Below the pieces are notes generated by a model. The model saw nothing but the letters and a program-made list of their open reading frames with translations, did no database searches and was not told where the DNA came from. The translations under genes were made by a program, and so were the position numbers. A DNA stretch of 64,000 nucleotides from Rhodanobacter sp. B04 (GTDB lineage: Bacteria > Pseudomonadota > Gammaproteobacteria > Xanthomonadales > Rhodanobacteraceae), in assembly GCF_002001125.1 (NCBI RefSeq), contig NZ_MUNV01000008.1:62001-126000 (forward strand), in the 5' to 3' direction. Positions 39,289 to 48,333 of the stretch are shown in pieces. Numbering within the stretch: the stretch's first letter is position 1; every line of letters starts with the position of its first letter.

Positions 39289-39848
39289 GCGCTCCTGCGG
39301 TCGAGCAGGTCGATGATCTCCTGCGTCGCGCCGGTTTCGCCCAGGCGCGGGAAGATCCGCGTGACGCTGTTGTGGTGGGCATCGGGATTCATGTCGGTCA
39401 TCGCGTCGATGGCGAGGGCGACGTTGTAGCCGTTCTCGTGCGCGTGGCGCGCGGTCGATTCGACGCCGATGCTGGTGGCGATACCGACGATCACGACCTG
39501 GCTGACGCCCAGCTTCTTCAGGTATTCGTCGAGGCCGGTGTGAGTGAATGCGCCCCAGGTGCGTTTCGTCACCGTATGGTCCGTGGGTTGCTGGTTGAGC
39601 TCGGGCACGAGTTCGGCCCAATCGGCAGGAAGCTCATCCAGATTGCGCACCTGTTCCGTGCGGCCCGGTGCGCCACCGGTGACGTTGACCAGCACAATCG
39701 GCAAGCCGTGGCGACGGAACGCATCAGCCAGCGTGCTGGCCTGCTTCACGACCTCGGCAGCGGGATGCGCGGTGGGATAGGCGACGATGCCTTTCTGCAG
39801 GTCGATGACGATCAGGGCGGTCTTCGGATCGAGGGTGGTGAGTGCCAT
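39285..39848 (-). CDS. Isochorismatase-family hydrolase lacking the catalytic Cys
   Basis: A 187-residue protein starting at ATG 39848. The family Asp (VIDLQKG) and Lys (TKRTWGAFTHTGLD) are present, but where cysteine hydrolases have TNVCVES this has TSIGVESTARHAHENGY, so the nucleophile is Gly. True isochorismatases (EntB, PhzD) also lack the Cys and cleave an enol ether, so the protein could be of that type. It is the first structural gene after marR (145 bp gap). Confidence 0.9.
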   Translation of the reverse strand: MALTTLDPKTALIVIDLQKGIVAYPTAHPAAEVVKQASTLADAFRRHGLPIVLVNVTGGAPGRTEQVRNLDELPADWAELVPELNQQPTDHTVTKRTWGAFTHTGLDEYLKKLGVSQVVIVGIATSIGVESTARHAHENGYNVALAIDAMTDMNPDAHHNSVTRIFPRLGETGATQEIIDLLDRRSA

Positions 39849-39993
39849 GGCTGTTCCTTCGGGTGAGGTGGATGGCGGGAGGTCGCGAATGCATTGCGCC
39901 GCCGTGGTTCGATGCGCCGGTTCCGTGCCCGGATGACGGCGAAACCATGACCGGTAACGCCGCTGTCGCACGGTCAATGCTGGGCCGGGGAGG

Positions 39994-40461
39994 TCAGGAA
40001 TCGGCGATGCGCTTGAGCAGCTCGACAGCGCTCGCGAGCTGCTTTTGTTCGGCAAGTGTCAGGTTTGCCCGCATGCTGCGGAATAACCAGTCCTCCCGCG
40101 CTGCGCGGCTGGCCTTGATCAAATCCCGGCACGCCGCGGTGAGCGAGATGACCGTTTGCCGACCGTCGTTCGGATCCGCACTGCCGCTGACAAGCCCGGC
40201 CTTTTCCAGCGTGGCCACCGTGGCGCCCATGGATTGCGGGCGCACACCCTCGGCTTGCGCAAGCGCGGTGACGGTCGCGGGGCCGCCACGCTCAAGGTGA
40301 CCGAGCACCGACACCTGCGGCCAGGTCAGATTGCCCATGTGCAGCTCTTCGCGCAGGCGCCGTTTCAGCTTGCCCAGCACGACGCGAAGTTCGCCGGCTG
40401 CAGCCAGCGTGCGTGCAGCCTGGGGATCGTTCGCTGGCTTGCCCATGGTCATGTCCGGCAT
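39994..40461 (-). CDS. MarR-family transcriptional regulator
   Basis: A 155-residue regulator with the winged helix TWPQVSVLGHLERGGPATVTALAQAEGVRPQSM (two pieces) and wing SADPNDGRQTVISLT. It heads the isochorismatase/membrane protein/MFS run and most likely represses it in the absence of an aromatic ligand. An imperfect palindrome lies 6-30 bp upstream of its start. Confidence 0.92.
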   Translation of the reverse strand: MPDMTMGKPANDPQAARTLAAAGELRVVLGKLKRRLREELHMGNLTWPQVSVLGHLERGGPATVTALAQAEGVRPQSMGATVATLEKAGLVSGSADPNDGRQTVISLTAACRDLIKASRAAREDWLFRSMRANLTLAEQKQLASAVELLKRIADS

Positions 40462-40466
40462 GTGTG

Positions 40467-40491
40467 AAGGATAACTACAAAGGTTAACTTC
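40467..40491. promoter_or_regulatory. Imperfect palindrome upstream of marR
   Basis: GAAGGATAAC-TACAAAG-GTTAACTTC: inner arms TAAC/GTTA are perfect and the outer GAAG/CTTC nearly so. Its position right before marR fits autorepression. The rest of the 304-bp gap up to the GlxA-type gene holds no other clear signal. Confidence 0.45.
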
Positions 40492-40765
40492 ATATATTCA
40501 TGATGCGCGCGCCATGGCACGTCGTCAAGCTGGTTGCGCCACGACGCGTCGGTGATAGCGGCGAATGCTTTGCTGGAGGCCAGCTCGGAGTGGGCAAATA
40601 CAGCTCCTGTGCGCGATGTCCCAAATCGTCGTATTTATGTCCTTTACGCCAAATCCGCGAATCAGCAGAATCAGGCGTCGGGCGCCATAGGGAAAGATTC
40701 ATGCCACCGTTATTGAGTGCGCACTCCGCGCCGCAGCCGCTTTGCAGCTTGGTTCGATCCGGTCG

Positions 40766-41785
40766 ATGAAACCCGTCGGGCCGAGGGAGCGAACTGTCGC
40801 GCTGATCCTTTTCGAGGGATTCCAGGCGCTGGACGTATTCGGTCCACTGGATGCTTTCGATGCGGCCAACGCGCTGGTGCCTGGCAGTTACCGTTTGCAG
40901 TCATGGAGTCTCGAAGGCGAGGTGGTGCGAGCCGAGAACGGCGCACGCGTGCTGGCCGATCGTTGCATGCATGCCAATCTGCGTCCCGACACCTTGATCA
41001 TCCCCGGCGGCTGCGGTGCGCGGTCTCTGCAGTTGAGTGGCTTGCAACGCAAGCTGCTGGCCACGCTTGCCCGTCGCAGCCGCCGCCTGGTCAGTGTCTG
41101 CACGGGTGCTTTCCTGGCCGCTGAACTCACCCAGGGCTCTCATCGCATCGCCACGCACTGGAAGTACGCAGATGAGCTGCGCACACGCTTTCCGTCATTG
41201 CAGGTGGATGCCGATGCACTGTATGTGCACGACGGCAACCTGTGGTCGTCGGCGGGCGTGACGGCGGCGATTGACCTGGCCTTGAAATTGATTGCCGAGG
41301 ATCTTGGCGAAACGGTGTCGATCGCCTGTGCGAGGCAGCTGGTCGTGCATTACCGGCGGCCCGGTGATCAGGCACAGTTTTCCGAGCCTTTGCAATGGCA
41401 GCAGCGCAGCGCCGGCAAAATGGGAGATTTACTGGCCTGGATGCTGGCCAATCCGCAGGCCGACCATTCGGTTGCCGCGTTGTGCGAGCGCACAGGCACC
41501 AGCCCGCGGCACCTGACCAGGCGCTTCATGCAGGCTTTCGGCGAGCCGCCGGCCCGGTTCGCCGAGCGCATGCGCCTTGACCATGCGCGGAGCCTGTTGA
41601 TGCAGGGATTGCGTGTCGAGGCGATCTCCCGCGCCGTCGGATTTCGCAGCGCCGATGCGTTTCGGCGCGCGTTCGAGCGAAGGTTCTCCGTATCACCGAG
41701 CACGTACTGCCGGCGCTTTGGTCTGGCCGGGCCAGACCAGGTCAGTCAAACCCAGGCCCATCGAACAAGCAAGGATCCATCGTGA
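40766..41785 (+). CDS. GlxA-family AraC regulator with DJ-1/PfpI domain
   Basis: A 339-residue regulator starting at ATG 40766. The N-terminal half is a DJ-1/PfpI amidotransferase-like sensor (VALILFEGFQALDVFGPLDAF, LIIPGGCGARSLQ, VCTGAFLAAELT with the elbow Cys). The C-terminal half is the AraC DNA-binding domain (SVAALCERTGTSPRHLTRRFMQAF, VEAISRAVGFRSADAFRRAFE). It is divergent from marR and overlaps a small downstream frame by GTGA. Confidence 0.92.
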   Translation: MKPVGPRERTVALILFEGFQALDVFGPLDAFDAANALVPGSYRLQSWSLEGEVVRAENGARVLADRCMHANLRPDTLIIPGGCGARSLQLSGLQRKLLATLARRSRRLVSVCTGAFLAAELTQGSHRIATHWKYADELRTRFPSLQVDADALYVHDGNLWSSAGVTAAIDLALKLIAEDLGETVSIACARQLVVHYRRPGDQAQFSEPLQWQQRSAGKMGDLLAWMLANPQADHSVAALCERTGTSPRHLTRRFMQAFGEPPARFAERMRLDHARSLLMQGLRVEAISRAVGFRSADAFRRAFERRFSVSPSTYCRRFGLAGPDQVSQTQAHRTSKDPS

Positions 41786-41907
41786 AGACAGTTGTTCTCG
41801 CCGTGTTGCCGAGCATGCCCTCGGCTGCCAGTGTGCGGGCCGCCGAACTTTCGAAAGCCGGCACTCCCAAGGGCGTCAATGCACGCCTTACGACAAAGGG
41901 CGCATGA
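41782..41907 (+). CDS. Possible 41-codon exported peptide or truncated gene
   Basis: GTG 41782 overlaps the GlxA-type stop (GTGA) and has AAGGA six bases upstream, a good translation start. The peptide begins VKTVVLAVLPSMPSAASVRAAE, a signal-peptide-like stretch, and stops after 41 codons, 1 bp before the P460 start. It could be a short exported peptide or the remaining 5' end of a secreted-protein gene. Confidence 0.35.
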   Translation: MKTVVLAVLPSMPSAASVRAAELSKAGTPKGVNARLTTKGA

Positions 41908-41908
41908 C

Positions 41909-42535
41909 ATGTCCAGACCGGTTCTTTTCCGCCTCGCACTTGTTGTTGCCGCCGTGGCTGCGCTGCCGATCGGATCGTTCGCTGATGGCCAGACGAAGAA
42001 TGCTCATGAGCCCGTCTACACGAGCGACGGCAGGATCATTCCGCCGAAGGACTACCGCGAATGGGTCTTTCTGAGTTCTGGCCTGGACATGAGCTACAAC
42101 AAAAAGGCCATCGCATCCGACAAGCCGGTATTCGACAATGTCTTTGTCAACCCAGAGGCTTATCGTGTATTCCGCCAGACAGGTACCTGGCCAGACAAGA
42201 CGCAATTTGTGCTTGAGGTCCGCAGCTCATCCAGCAAGGGCTCAATCAATCAACGCGGCCATTTCCAGAGCACTGATGTCCTGGGGTTCGAGATGCATGT
42301 GAAGGATATGGCTCGGTTCGACCGTGGCTGGGCGTTTTTCGATGTCGATGGCAATGCGCCGGCCGCGAAGATACCGACGACAGCAACCTGCTACGCATGC
42401 CATGGCGAGCATGCGGCGGTGGACACGACTTTCGTCCAGTTCTACCCAACGCTGCTGCCGATTGCGCAGAAACAGGCGACGCTCAGCGCAAGCTATCTCA
42501 AGGATGAGGCTGAGCTCGCGAAGACAGTTCATTAG
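41909..42535 (+). CDS. Cytochrome P460-family protein
   Basis: A 208-residue exported protein (signal peptide FRLALVVAAVAALPIGSFAD) with ATG 41909 preceded by AAAGGG. The P460 pattern is clear: YREWVFLSSGLDMSY, FDNVFVNPEAYRVFRQTGTWPDKT split by two residues, and the heme-binding CYACH followed by VDTTFVQFYPTL at the C-terminus. Cytochrome P460 oxidises hydroxylamine or related nitrogen compounds in known cases; members in heterotrophs are often of unknown role. It follows the GlxA-type regulator closely. Confidence 0.88.
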   Translation: MSRPVLFRLALVVAAVAALPIGSFADGQTKNAHEPVYTSDGRIIPPKDYREWVFLSSGLDMSYNKKAIASDKPVFDNVFVNPEAYRVFRQTGTWPDKTQFVLEVRSSSSKGSINQRGHFQSTDVLGFEMHVKDMARFDRGWAFFDVDGNAPAAKIPTTATCYACHGEHAAVDTTFVQFYPTLLPIAQKQATLSASYLKDEAELAKTVH

Positions 42536-43122
42536 TCTCCCGGCGGGCTGCGAGGACGGATTTCGAACATCAAGAACCGGTGCCAAGCGGGACTCATGGC
42601 TCGTGCCCTTCCGACCGCCTGCGGTTCGTCCGAAGACAAGCTTTCCATACCTGGCGGGAAAGGCAACAAGACCACGGTCGTCCTGCGCTCCAGGCGATCG
42701 GTCAGCGGCATTCATGTCGGAAATGGTTTGTGATGAGTCTGTCGCATGACGGCATGGCGCGCGCTTGCGAACCACGCTTTCTTGCGAAACTCGGCATGTC
42801 ATTATCCGCTGCCAAAAAATTTCGAGTAGAACTTGCGTCAGCGATGGCCATGGTCTCGATGATTAACACTCGTCCATGAATCAGCCGGCATGGTGATTTT
42901 GCGGCATGCAAAATGATACGCATGGATCGCATTATGTTTCAGCGCCGGGCTTGTTTTATCGACGGGCTGGGTCGGTGGTTATTCAAGACAAAATTCATCA
43001 CCCGAAGATAACAAATGTCGTCATACGCTTCGGCGGCCAATCGGCACCGGGGGAGCATGCTGTGGGGAGCATGCGGTCAGTCCCCCTCAATCTTTCACTG
43101 GTAATACGGGGAGTGATTTCCA
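42536..43122. other. 587-bp gap before the sedolisin gene, no gene seen
   Basis: Several short frames cross this region but none has a ribosome site, signal peptide or family character. The last 200 bp are somewhat AT-richer and presumably contain the peptidase promoter. No hairpin with T-run was found. Confidence 0.5.
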
Positions 43123-44853
43123 ATGAATAGAATAGATTCGCGTGGGACCGCTCGGGGAATTGACCTTGCCAACCTGGTCCGCAGGACATGCGGGCTTTCG
43201 GTGGCCGTTGCCCTGGCATTGGGCACAACCACGGCGGTGCAAGCTGCCGGAGTGATGACTCACCATGTGCGCAATGTAGTGAGCGAACATGCCGCAGCGC
43301 AGGTCGGTACTCTTCCGATGCATCAGGTGATGAGTCTCAATGTGGTCCTGCCGGTGCGCGACAAGGCGGGCCTGGATGCGTTCGTGGCCAGTGTGGCCGA
43401 CCCGGCCAGCCCGTCTTTCCGCCAATACCTCACGCCGGCGCAGTTCACGGCCCGATTCGGTCCGACCCAGCAGGACTATGACGCCGTCGTCCAGTATCTG
43501 CGCAAGAACGGGCTGACGGTGACCGGTGGAAGCCGCGATGGCATGGATGTGCAGGTAAGGGGGCCGGTCTCGGCGGTCGAAGCGGCCTTCAATGTCCGCA
43601 TGCTTACCTATCGGCACCCGACGGAGAATCGCGTCTTTTTCAGCCCGGACCGCGAGCCCACGACTTCGCTGGCAATACCGCTCTGGCATGTTTCCGGTCT
43701 GGACAACTACTCGATCCCGCATCCGCTGTACGTCAAGAAGGGCGATTACGCCAAGGCCCATGGCATCAGTCCCGATGCGGTGGTCACGCATGCGACGACC
43801 GGTTCGGGTCCCTCGGCCTCGTTCCTGGGCAGCGACATGCGCGCCGCCTACTACGGTGGCACGGCGCTGACCGGCGCAGGCCAGAACCTGGGGCTGTTCG
43901 AATACTACGGCACCGACCTGGCCGACCTGACGACGTATTACAAGAACGTCAAGCAGACCAACAACGTTCCCGTGACGCTTTTCTCGACCGACGGAACCAG
44001 CACCTCGTGCGTCTATACGAAGGCCGGCGGCGACTGCGACGATGGCGAGCAGAATCTCGACATGACGCAGGCCCTTGGCATGGCGCCCGGCCTGAGCAGC
44101 CTGGTGATGTACGTCGGTTCCACCGACACCGCCATCATCAGTGCCATGACGACGCACAGCCCGCTGCCCACCACGATCGGCTGCTCATGGGGCTGGACGC
44201 CGGCGGACCCGACCACGCTCGATCCGTACTTCGAGAAGATGGCCGCGCAGGGCCAGACCTTCTTCGCCGCGTCGGGCGATGATTCGACCTGGAAGAAAAC
44301 CGGCAGCGCCGCGGCATGGCCCGCCGACGACGCCTATGTCATCTCCGTCGGTGGCACCGACCTGACGACCAGCAGTGCGGCAGGTCCCTGGAAGTCGGAG
44401 ACGGCCTGGGTCGATAGCGGTGGCGGCATCTCGCCCGACAAGATCGCCATTCCTTCGTGGCAGAAGCTTTCGGGCGTGATCACCTCGACCAACAAGGGCT
44501 CGACCACCTATCGCAATGGTCCGGATGTCTCGGCCAACGCCAATTTCACCTTCTACACCTGTGGCGACCAGCAAGCCTGCCAGGCCAACGAATATGGCGG
44601 CACCAGTTTTGCGGCGCCGATGTGGGCGGCGTTCATTGCGCTGGTCAACCAGCAATTGGTTGCCAATGGCGGGGCACGCGTCGGCAACTTCAACGCGACC
44701 ATCTATCCGCAGAACGTGACGAGTACCTACGCCACGGACTTCCACGACATCACCAGCGGCAAGTCCGGCAGCTATTCGGCCGTGACCGGCTACGACCTGG
44801 TGACCGGCTGGGGTAGTCCGAAGGCCGCATTGATCACGACACTGGCTCAATAA
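43123..44853 (+). CDS. Secreted S53 (sedolisin/kumamolisin) peptidase
   Basis: A 576-residue secreted peptidase. After a signal peptide (LSVAVALALGTTTAVQA) comes the pro-kumamolisin activation domain (MHQVMSLNVVLPVRDKAGLDAFV, SFRQYLTPAQFTARFGPT). In the catalytic domain EQNLDMTQALGMAPGL supplies Glu and Asp, SWGWTPADPTTLDPYFEKMAAQG surrounds the oxyanion Asp region, and YGGTSFAAPMWAAF carries the catalytic Ser; DFHDITSGKSG near the end binds calcium. Sedolisins act at acid pH, fitting an acid-tolerant soil bacterium. Confidence 0.94.
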   Translation: MNRIDSRGTARGIDLANLVRRTCGLSVAVALALGTTTAVQAAGVMTHHVRNVVSEHAAAQVGTLPMHQVMSLNVVLPVRDKAGLDAFVASVADPASPSFRQYLTPAQFTARFGPTQQDYDAVVQYLRKNGLTVTGGSRDGMDVQVRGPVSAVEAAFNVRMLTYRHPTENRVFFSPDREPTTSLAIPLWHVSGLDNYSIPHPLYVKKGDYAKAHGISPDAVVTHATTGSGPSASFLGSDMRAAYYGGTALTGAGQNLGLFEYYGTDLADLTTYYKNVKQTNNVPVTLFSTDGTSTSCVYTKAGGDCDDGEQNLDMTQALGMAPGLSSLVMYVGSTDTAIISAMTTHSPLPTTIGCSWGWTPADPTTLDPYFEKMAAQGQTFFAASGDDSTWKKTGSAAAWPADDAYVISVGGTDLTTSSAAGPWKSETAWVDSGGGISPDKIAIPSWQKLSGVITSTNKGSTTYRNGPDVSANANFTFYTCGDQQACQANEYGGTSFAAPMWAAFIALVNQQLVANGGARVGNFNATIYPQNVTSTYATDFHDITSGKSGSYSAVTGYDLVTGWGSPKAALITTLAQ

Positions 44854-44884
44854 ACACCGTTCCAACAAGCATGTGAAACATTTG

Positions 44885-44915
44885 AAGGCCCGGGGATTCA
44901 GCCCGGGCCTTTTTT
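44885..44915 (+). terminator. Rho-independent terminator of the S53 peptidase gene
   Basis: AAGGCCCGGG-GATTCAG-CCCGGGCCTT followed by TTTT: 10-bp perfect stem, 31 bp after the stop codon. Confidence 0.92.
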
Positions 44916-45070
44916 CGTGCAAGCGTCTGGCATGGCGGTGCCGCTGGTTGCGCCTGCGCGTCTCCGGGAAACACGCTGCACTTCCCGAAGCCGGAACCGA
45001 GCCATTCAGGCCAACATGCACGACTTGTGCACCGCGCCTCCCTCCATGCGCACCAAGGATACTGTTCGGA

Positions 45071-46276
45071 TCAGGTAGGGAGGTTTGCAAACCGGCGGCA
45101 ATGTTCGAGGTAAGCGCCTTCGTGGGCTTTCACCAGCTCCACGACGCTATGCCATAGCCAGGACGGCGTATCGATGGTTTTCGGCCGGTTGCGACTCAGC
45201 TCTTGCAGCCATCGCCCCCGATCGGCGCTTTTCATCTGGTGAGCATGCGCCCGCCCTACGACATTTCCGAGGTAGGCGGCGACCTCCATCGCCTGCTCAT
45301 GGTCCAGGTGATCAAGGTCGACTTTCAGATCCTGCGGCAGCAACTCCCGCAGAAAGACCGCGTTGCCTCGGATGCGCCCGGCCAGCATGCGTTCGCCGAG
45401 GTTGGGCGCAAGATGGAGTGCACCCTGGATGATCCGCGACGCGTTGTCTCTTGGCATCCGGATGCCTTTGGCCCTTGGCGCTGCGGAGCGAACGGCCTCC
45501 TTGACGTCGATGAGGCAAAGGCTGCTCTCCGGATCCTTGGATTCACCCACCCTGAGCAGGACGGCGTAGCGCAGCAGCCCCAGCGAACTGCAGCCTTTGA
45601 CCCAATAAGCCGCGTCCAGCATCTCCACTTGATCCTTTGCGTCGCGCTGGATCAGGGCAGTGGCGAGCAGGCGAACTTTCTCGGTCGACATGAGCGCCTT
45701 CAGTTCGGTCCGTTCGGATCCTGAAATGGGCCAGTAGTTTTTCGACAGGGGAATGTTGGGCTCAAGGCCTTCAATGCGTTCGGCGGCCAGATGCCTCCAC
45801 TTGCGCCGCATCGCGCGCTTCATGATGAGTCGAATCGTGTCCGGCCGCTTTTGCATCGTCTTGCGACTGCCCGGCCTGGCGCTGAATGCCAATTCGTAGC
45901 CGACGATGAGCTGTTCCATCATTTTCGCGGTGACCACGCCCGGCAGGTCGGACCCTCGTGCCGCCATCGCCAGTGAAACCCCAAGCCGGATGATGTCGTG
46001 TGCCGGGTTGCCGACGACGGTCTGGTCCAGGTCGCGGATCTGCACCTTGATGTTGCCGTCCGCATCCGCGATGGGACCGATGTTGCTGACGTGGCAATCG
46101 CCACAGATCCATACGGGGGGACCGTGCGGAAGCACGCGCTCCGACGCCTCCAGCCATTCGTAGAACTGAATGGTATTGCCCCGTACATAGGCATGCGCGG
46201 ACTTCGCCATCTTCAGATTGCGCAGCTGGGCAAGCCTTTCGTCGCGGTGTGCGGGAGCGGGGTATTTCTTGCCCAT
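45071..46276 (-). CDS. DUF2252 family protein
   Basis: A 401-residue protein beginning MGKKYPAPAHRDERLAQLRN. WICGDCHVSNIGPI and, 20 residues on, QIRDLDQTVVGNPAHDIIRLGVSL give the pattern of an aminoglycoside-phosphotransferase-like kinase fold (HxxN and D motifs). The family (DUF2252) has no established substrate. A stand-alone receiver protein is encoded 160 bp upstream on the same strand. Confidence 0.88.
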   Translation of the reverse strand: MGKKYPAPAHRDERLAQLRNLKMAKSAHAYVRGNTIQFYEWLEASERVLPHGPPVWICGDCHVSNIGPIADADGNIKVQIRDLDQTVVGNPAHDIIRLGVSLAMAARGSDLPGVVTAKMMEQLIVGYELAFSARPGSRKTMQKRPDTIRLIMKRAMRRKWRHLAAERIEGLEPNIPLSKNYWPISGSERTELKALMSTEKVRLLATALIQRDAKDQVEMLDAAYWVKGCSSLGLLRYAVLLRVGESKDPESSLCLIDVKEAVRSAAPRAKGIRMPRDNASRIIQGALHLAPNLGERMLAGRIRGNAVFLRELLPQDLKVDLDHLDHEQAMEVAAYLGNVVGRAHAHQMKSADRGRWLQELSRNRPKTIDTPSWLWHSVVELVKAHEGAYLEHCRRFANLPT

Positions 46277-46436
46277 GTCCGATGGCCCTGAAAGTTTTCG
46301 ACAGGCCAGGCAACCTCGGGAATTTCGTCGCGCCGGTGTCTGGTCAACGAGGGAGTATTTCCCTGGTGACGTGAAAAGGGCATGCCCATGCGGTTGCGCG
46401 CGATTTCCTGATGCCTAGGACGAGCTGATCCAGGCC

Positions 46437-46823
46437 TTACGCCGAATCCCCACCCACACGTCCCAGCGCTTCTCCGATCGCTTCCAGCAACTGTTCCCCG
46501 CCAAACGGTTTGCGCAGAAAGACGCCTCGTTGCGGAATCTCGGCGCAATGCACTTCCGGGTCGGCGGTGATCACGACCACGGCGATGGCGGGGTGTTGTT
46601 CGATGGCTTTCTGACTGATGTCGATGCCAGTCATGCTTCCGGCCAGGACGACGTCGGCAATGATGACGTCGATCTTCTGGGCATTCACCAGGTGGCTGGC
46701 GGCGCCCACTGAGCCCTGGGCGCGGATAGTCTGAAAGTCATCGGTCGCCGATAGATGCAGGTCGATCGATTCCAGCACCAGGACATCGTCATCGACGATC
46801 AGGACGGTTTTCTTCGTATCCAC
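46437..46823 (-). CDS. Single-domain response regulator
   Basis: A 128-residue receiver domain starting at GTG 46823 (GAGGGG seven bases upstream). Acidic pocket DDD at 11-13, phospho-acceptor Asp57 (IADVVL), Thr86 (VVITAD) and Lys105 (FLRKPFG) are all present. There is no output domain and no histidine kinase gene nearby, so it works as a phospho-shuttle or by protein contact. Confidence 0.9.
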   Translation of the reverse strand: MDTKKTVLIVDDDVLVLESIDLHLSATDDFQTIRAQGSVGAASHLVNAQKIDVIIADVVLAGSMTGIDISQKAIEQHPAIAVVVITADPEVHCAEIPQRGVFLRKPFGGEQLLEAIGEALGRVGGDSA

Positions 46824-46905
46824 GCATAGCCCCTCAGGCCCATTCCGGCGTGGCCCAGCATATTCCCACTTCGCTGCCAAAAGAACGCGGGCCCGAGTTG
46901 GCCCT

Positions 46906-48192
46906 TCAGTCTCCCCAGGTAATGAACATCACCACCGCCGCTGCCGCCATCGCGGCCGTGGCTATCCAGCCGAACAGCTTCAATGGCCACGGCATCGTGA
47001 ACTTGCCCATCACCTTGCGGCTGGAGCCCATCAGCATCATCACGATCATCAGCGGCACCGCGGCCACGCCATTGATCACCGCGCTCCAGTACAGTGCCTT
47101 GATCGGGTCGAGCGGGGTCAGGTTCAGCGCGATGCCGGCGAGGCTGGCGACGATCAGCACGCCGTAGAAGAACTTGGCCTCGTGCAGTTTGTTCTCCAGC
47201 CCGCTGCGCTGGCCGAACGCGCCGGATGCGGCGTAGGCGGTGGCGCCGGCCAGCACCGGCACGGCCAGCAGGCCGGTGCCGATGATGCCTGCGGCGAACA
47301 GGGCGAAGGCCAGCCTGCCGGCCAGTGGCCGCAGCGCTTCGGCGGCTTGGGACGAGGACTGGATGTCGGTCTTGCCGTGGGCGTGCAGCACCACCGCGGC
47401 AGTGAGGATGATGAAGAAGGCGATCAAGTTGGAGAAGATCATGCCGATGGTGGTGTCGATGCCGATGCGGCGCAGCGCACTCGGTGCCTGGTGGGGCGCT
47501 TTTCGCAGTGCCTTTCGTTGCTTGTTGGATCCGATCTCTTCCACTTCCTGCGACGCCTGCCAGCAGAACAGGTAGGGGCTGATGGTGGTGCCGAGCAGGG
47601 CGACCAGGCCGACGGCGTATTTGGCATTCCAGGTGATCGGCGGCACCACGATGCTCTTCAACACGGCCAGCCAGGGCACCTCGATCACCAGCACGGTCGC
47701 CACGTAGGCGAACAGGCTCAGCGTGAGCAGCTTGAGGATCGGCGAGTAGCGGGTGAACGGGATGAAGATCTGCAGCACCAGCGACAGCATGGCGAAGACG
47801 GCGGCGTAGACCAGCGCCGGACCACCGATCAGCAATTTCAGCGCAGCGCCCATCGCGCCGATGTCCGCGGCCAGATTGATCACGTTAGCCACGACGATGG
47901 AGACGACCAGCCCGTACACCAGCGTCCTCGGATAGTACGTGCGGATGCCCTCCATCAGGCCGTTGCCGGTGACCCGCCCGATGCCGGCACTGATCGCCTG
48001 GATCGCGATCATCAACGGCATGGTCAGCAGGATGCACCACAGCATGCCATAGCCGAAGGCGGCGCCCACCTGCGAGTAGGTGGCGATGCCGCTGGGGTCG
48101 TCGTCGGCTGCGCCGGTGATCAGGCCGGCGCCCAGGTTCGCCCATGGCGGTGTTTCCAGGCCGCCATCTTCGGTGTTCTTGCGACTGACCAT
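46906..48192 (-). CDS. Nramp-family divalent metal transporter
   Basis: A 428-residue membrane protein with about 11 helices, starting at ATG 48192. The metal-binding helix 1 motif appears as DDDPSGIATYSQVGAAFGYG, i.e. DPS instead of the DPGN of manganese/iron Nramp proteins, and helix 6 has LFAAGIIGTGLLAVPVLAGATAY rather than the canonical metal-binding MPH. This places it in the Nramp-related subgroup whose substrate may not be Mn2+. It starts just before the divergent phrB. Confidence 0.87.
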   Translation of the reverse strand: MVSRKNTEDGGLETPPWANLGAGLITGAADDDPSGIATYSQVGAAFGYGMLWCILLTMPLMIAIQAISAGIGRVTGNGLMEGIRTYYPRTLVYGLVVSIVVANVINLAADIGAMGAALKLLIGGPALVYAAVFAMLSLVLQIFIPFTRYSPILKLLTLSLFAYVATVLVIEVPWLAVLKSIVVPPITWNAKYAVGLVALLGTTISPYLFCWQASQEVEEIGSNKQRKALRKAPHQAPSALRRIGIDTTIGMIFSNLIAFFIILTAAVVLHAHGKTDIQSSSQAAEALRPLAGRLAFALFAAGIIGTGLLAVPVLAGATAYAASGAFGQRSGLENKLHEAKFFYGVLIVASLAGIALNLTPLDPIKALYWSAVINGVAAVPLMIVMMLMGSSRKVMGKFTMPWPLKLFGWIATAAMAAAAVVMFITWGD

Positions 48193-48333
48193 GGATGTGT
48201 TCCCGATGCGTGAAGTGCCGAGCCGGACGTGGCGTACGGGACGATGATCTTCCCCAATCATGCAGCATCGGCAGGTCGATGCGGTGAAGGCGTGAATATC
48301 GAAGACCCGCTGCAACTCACGTAAACTCGCCGG

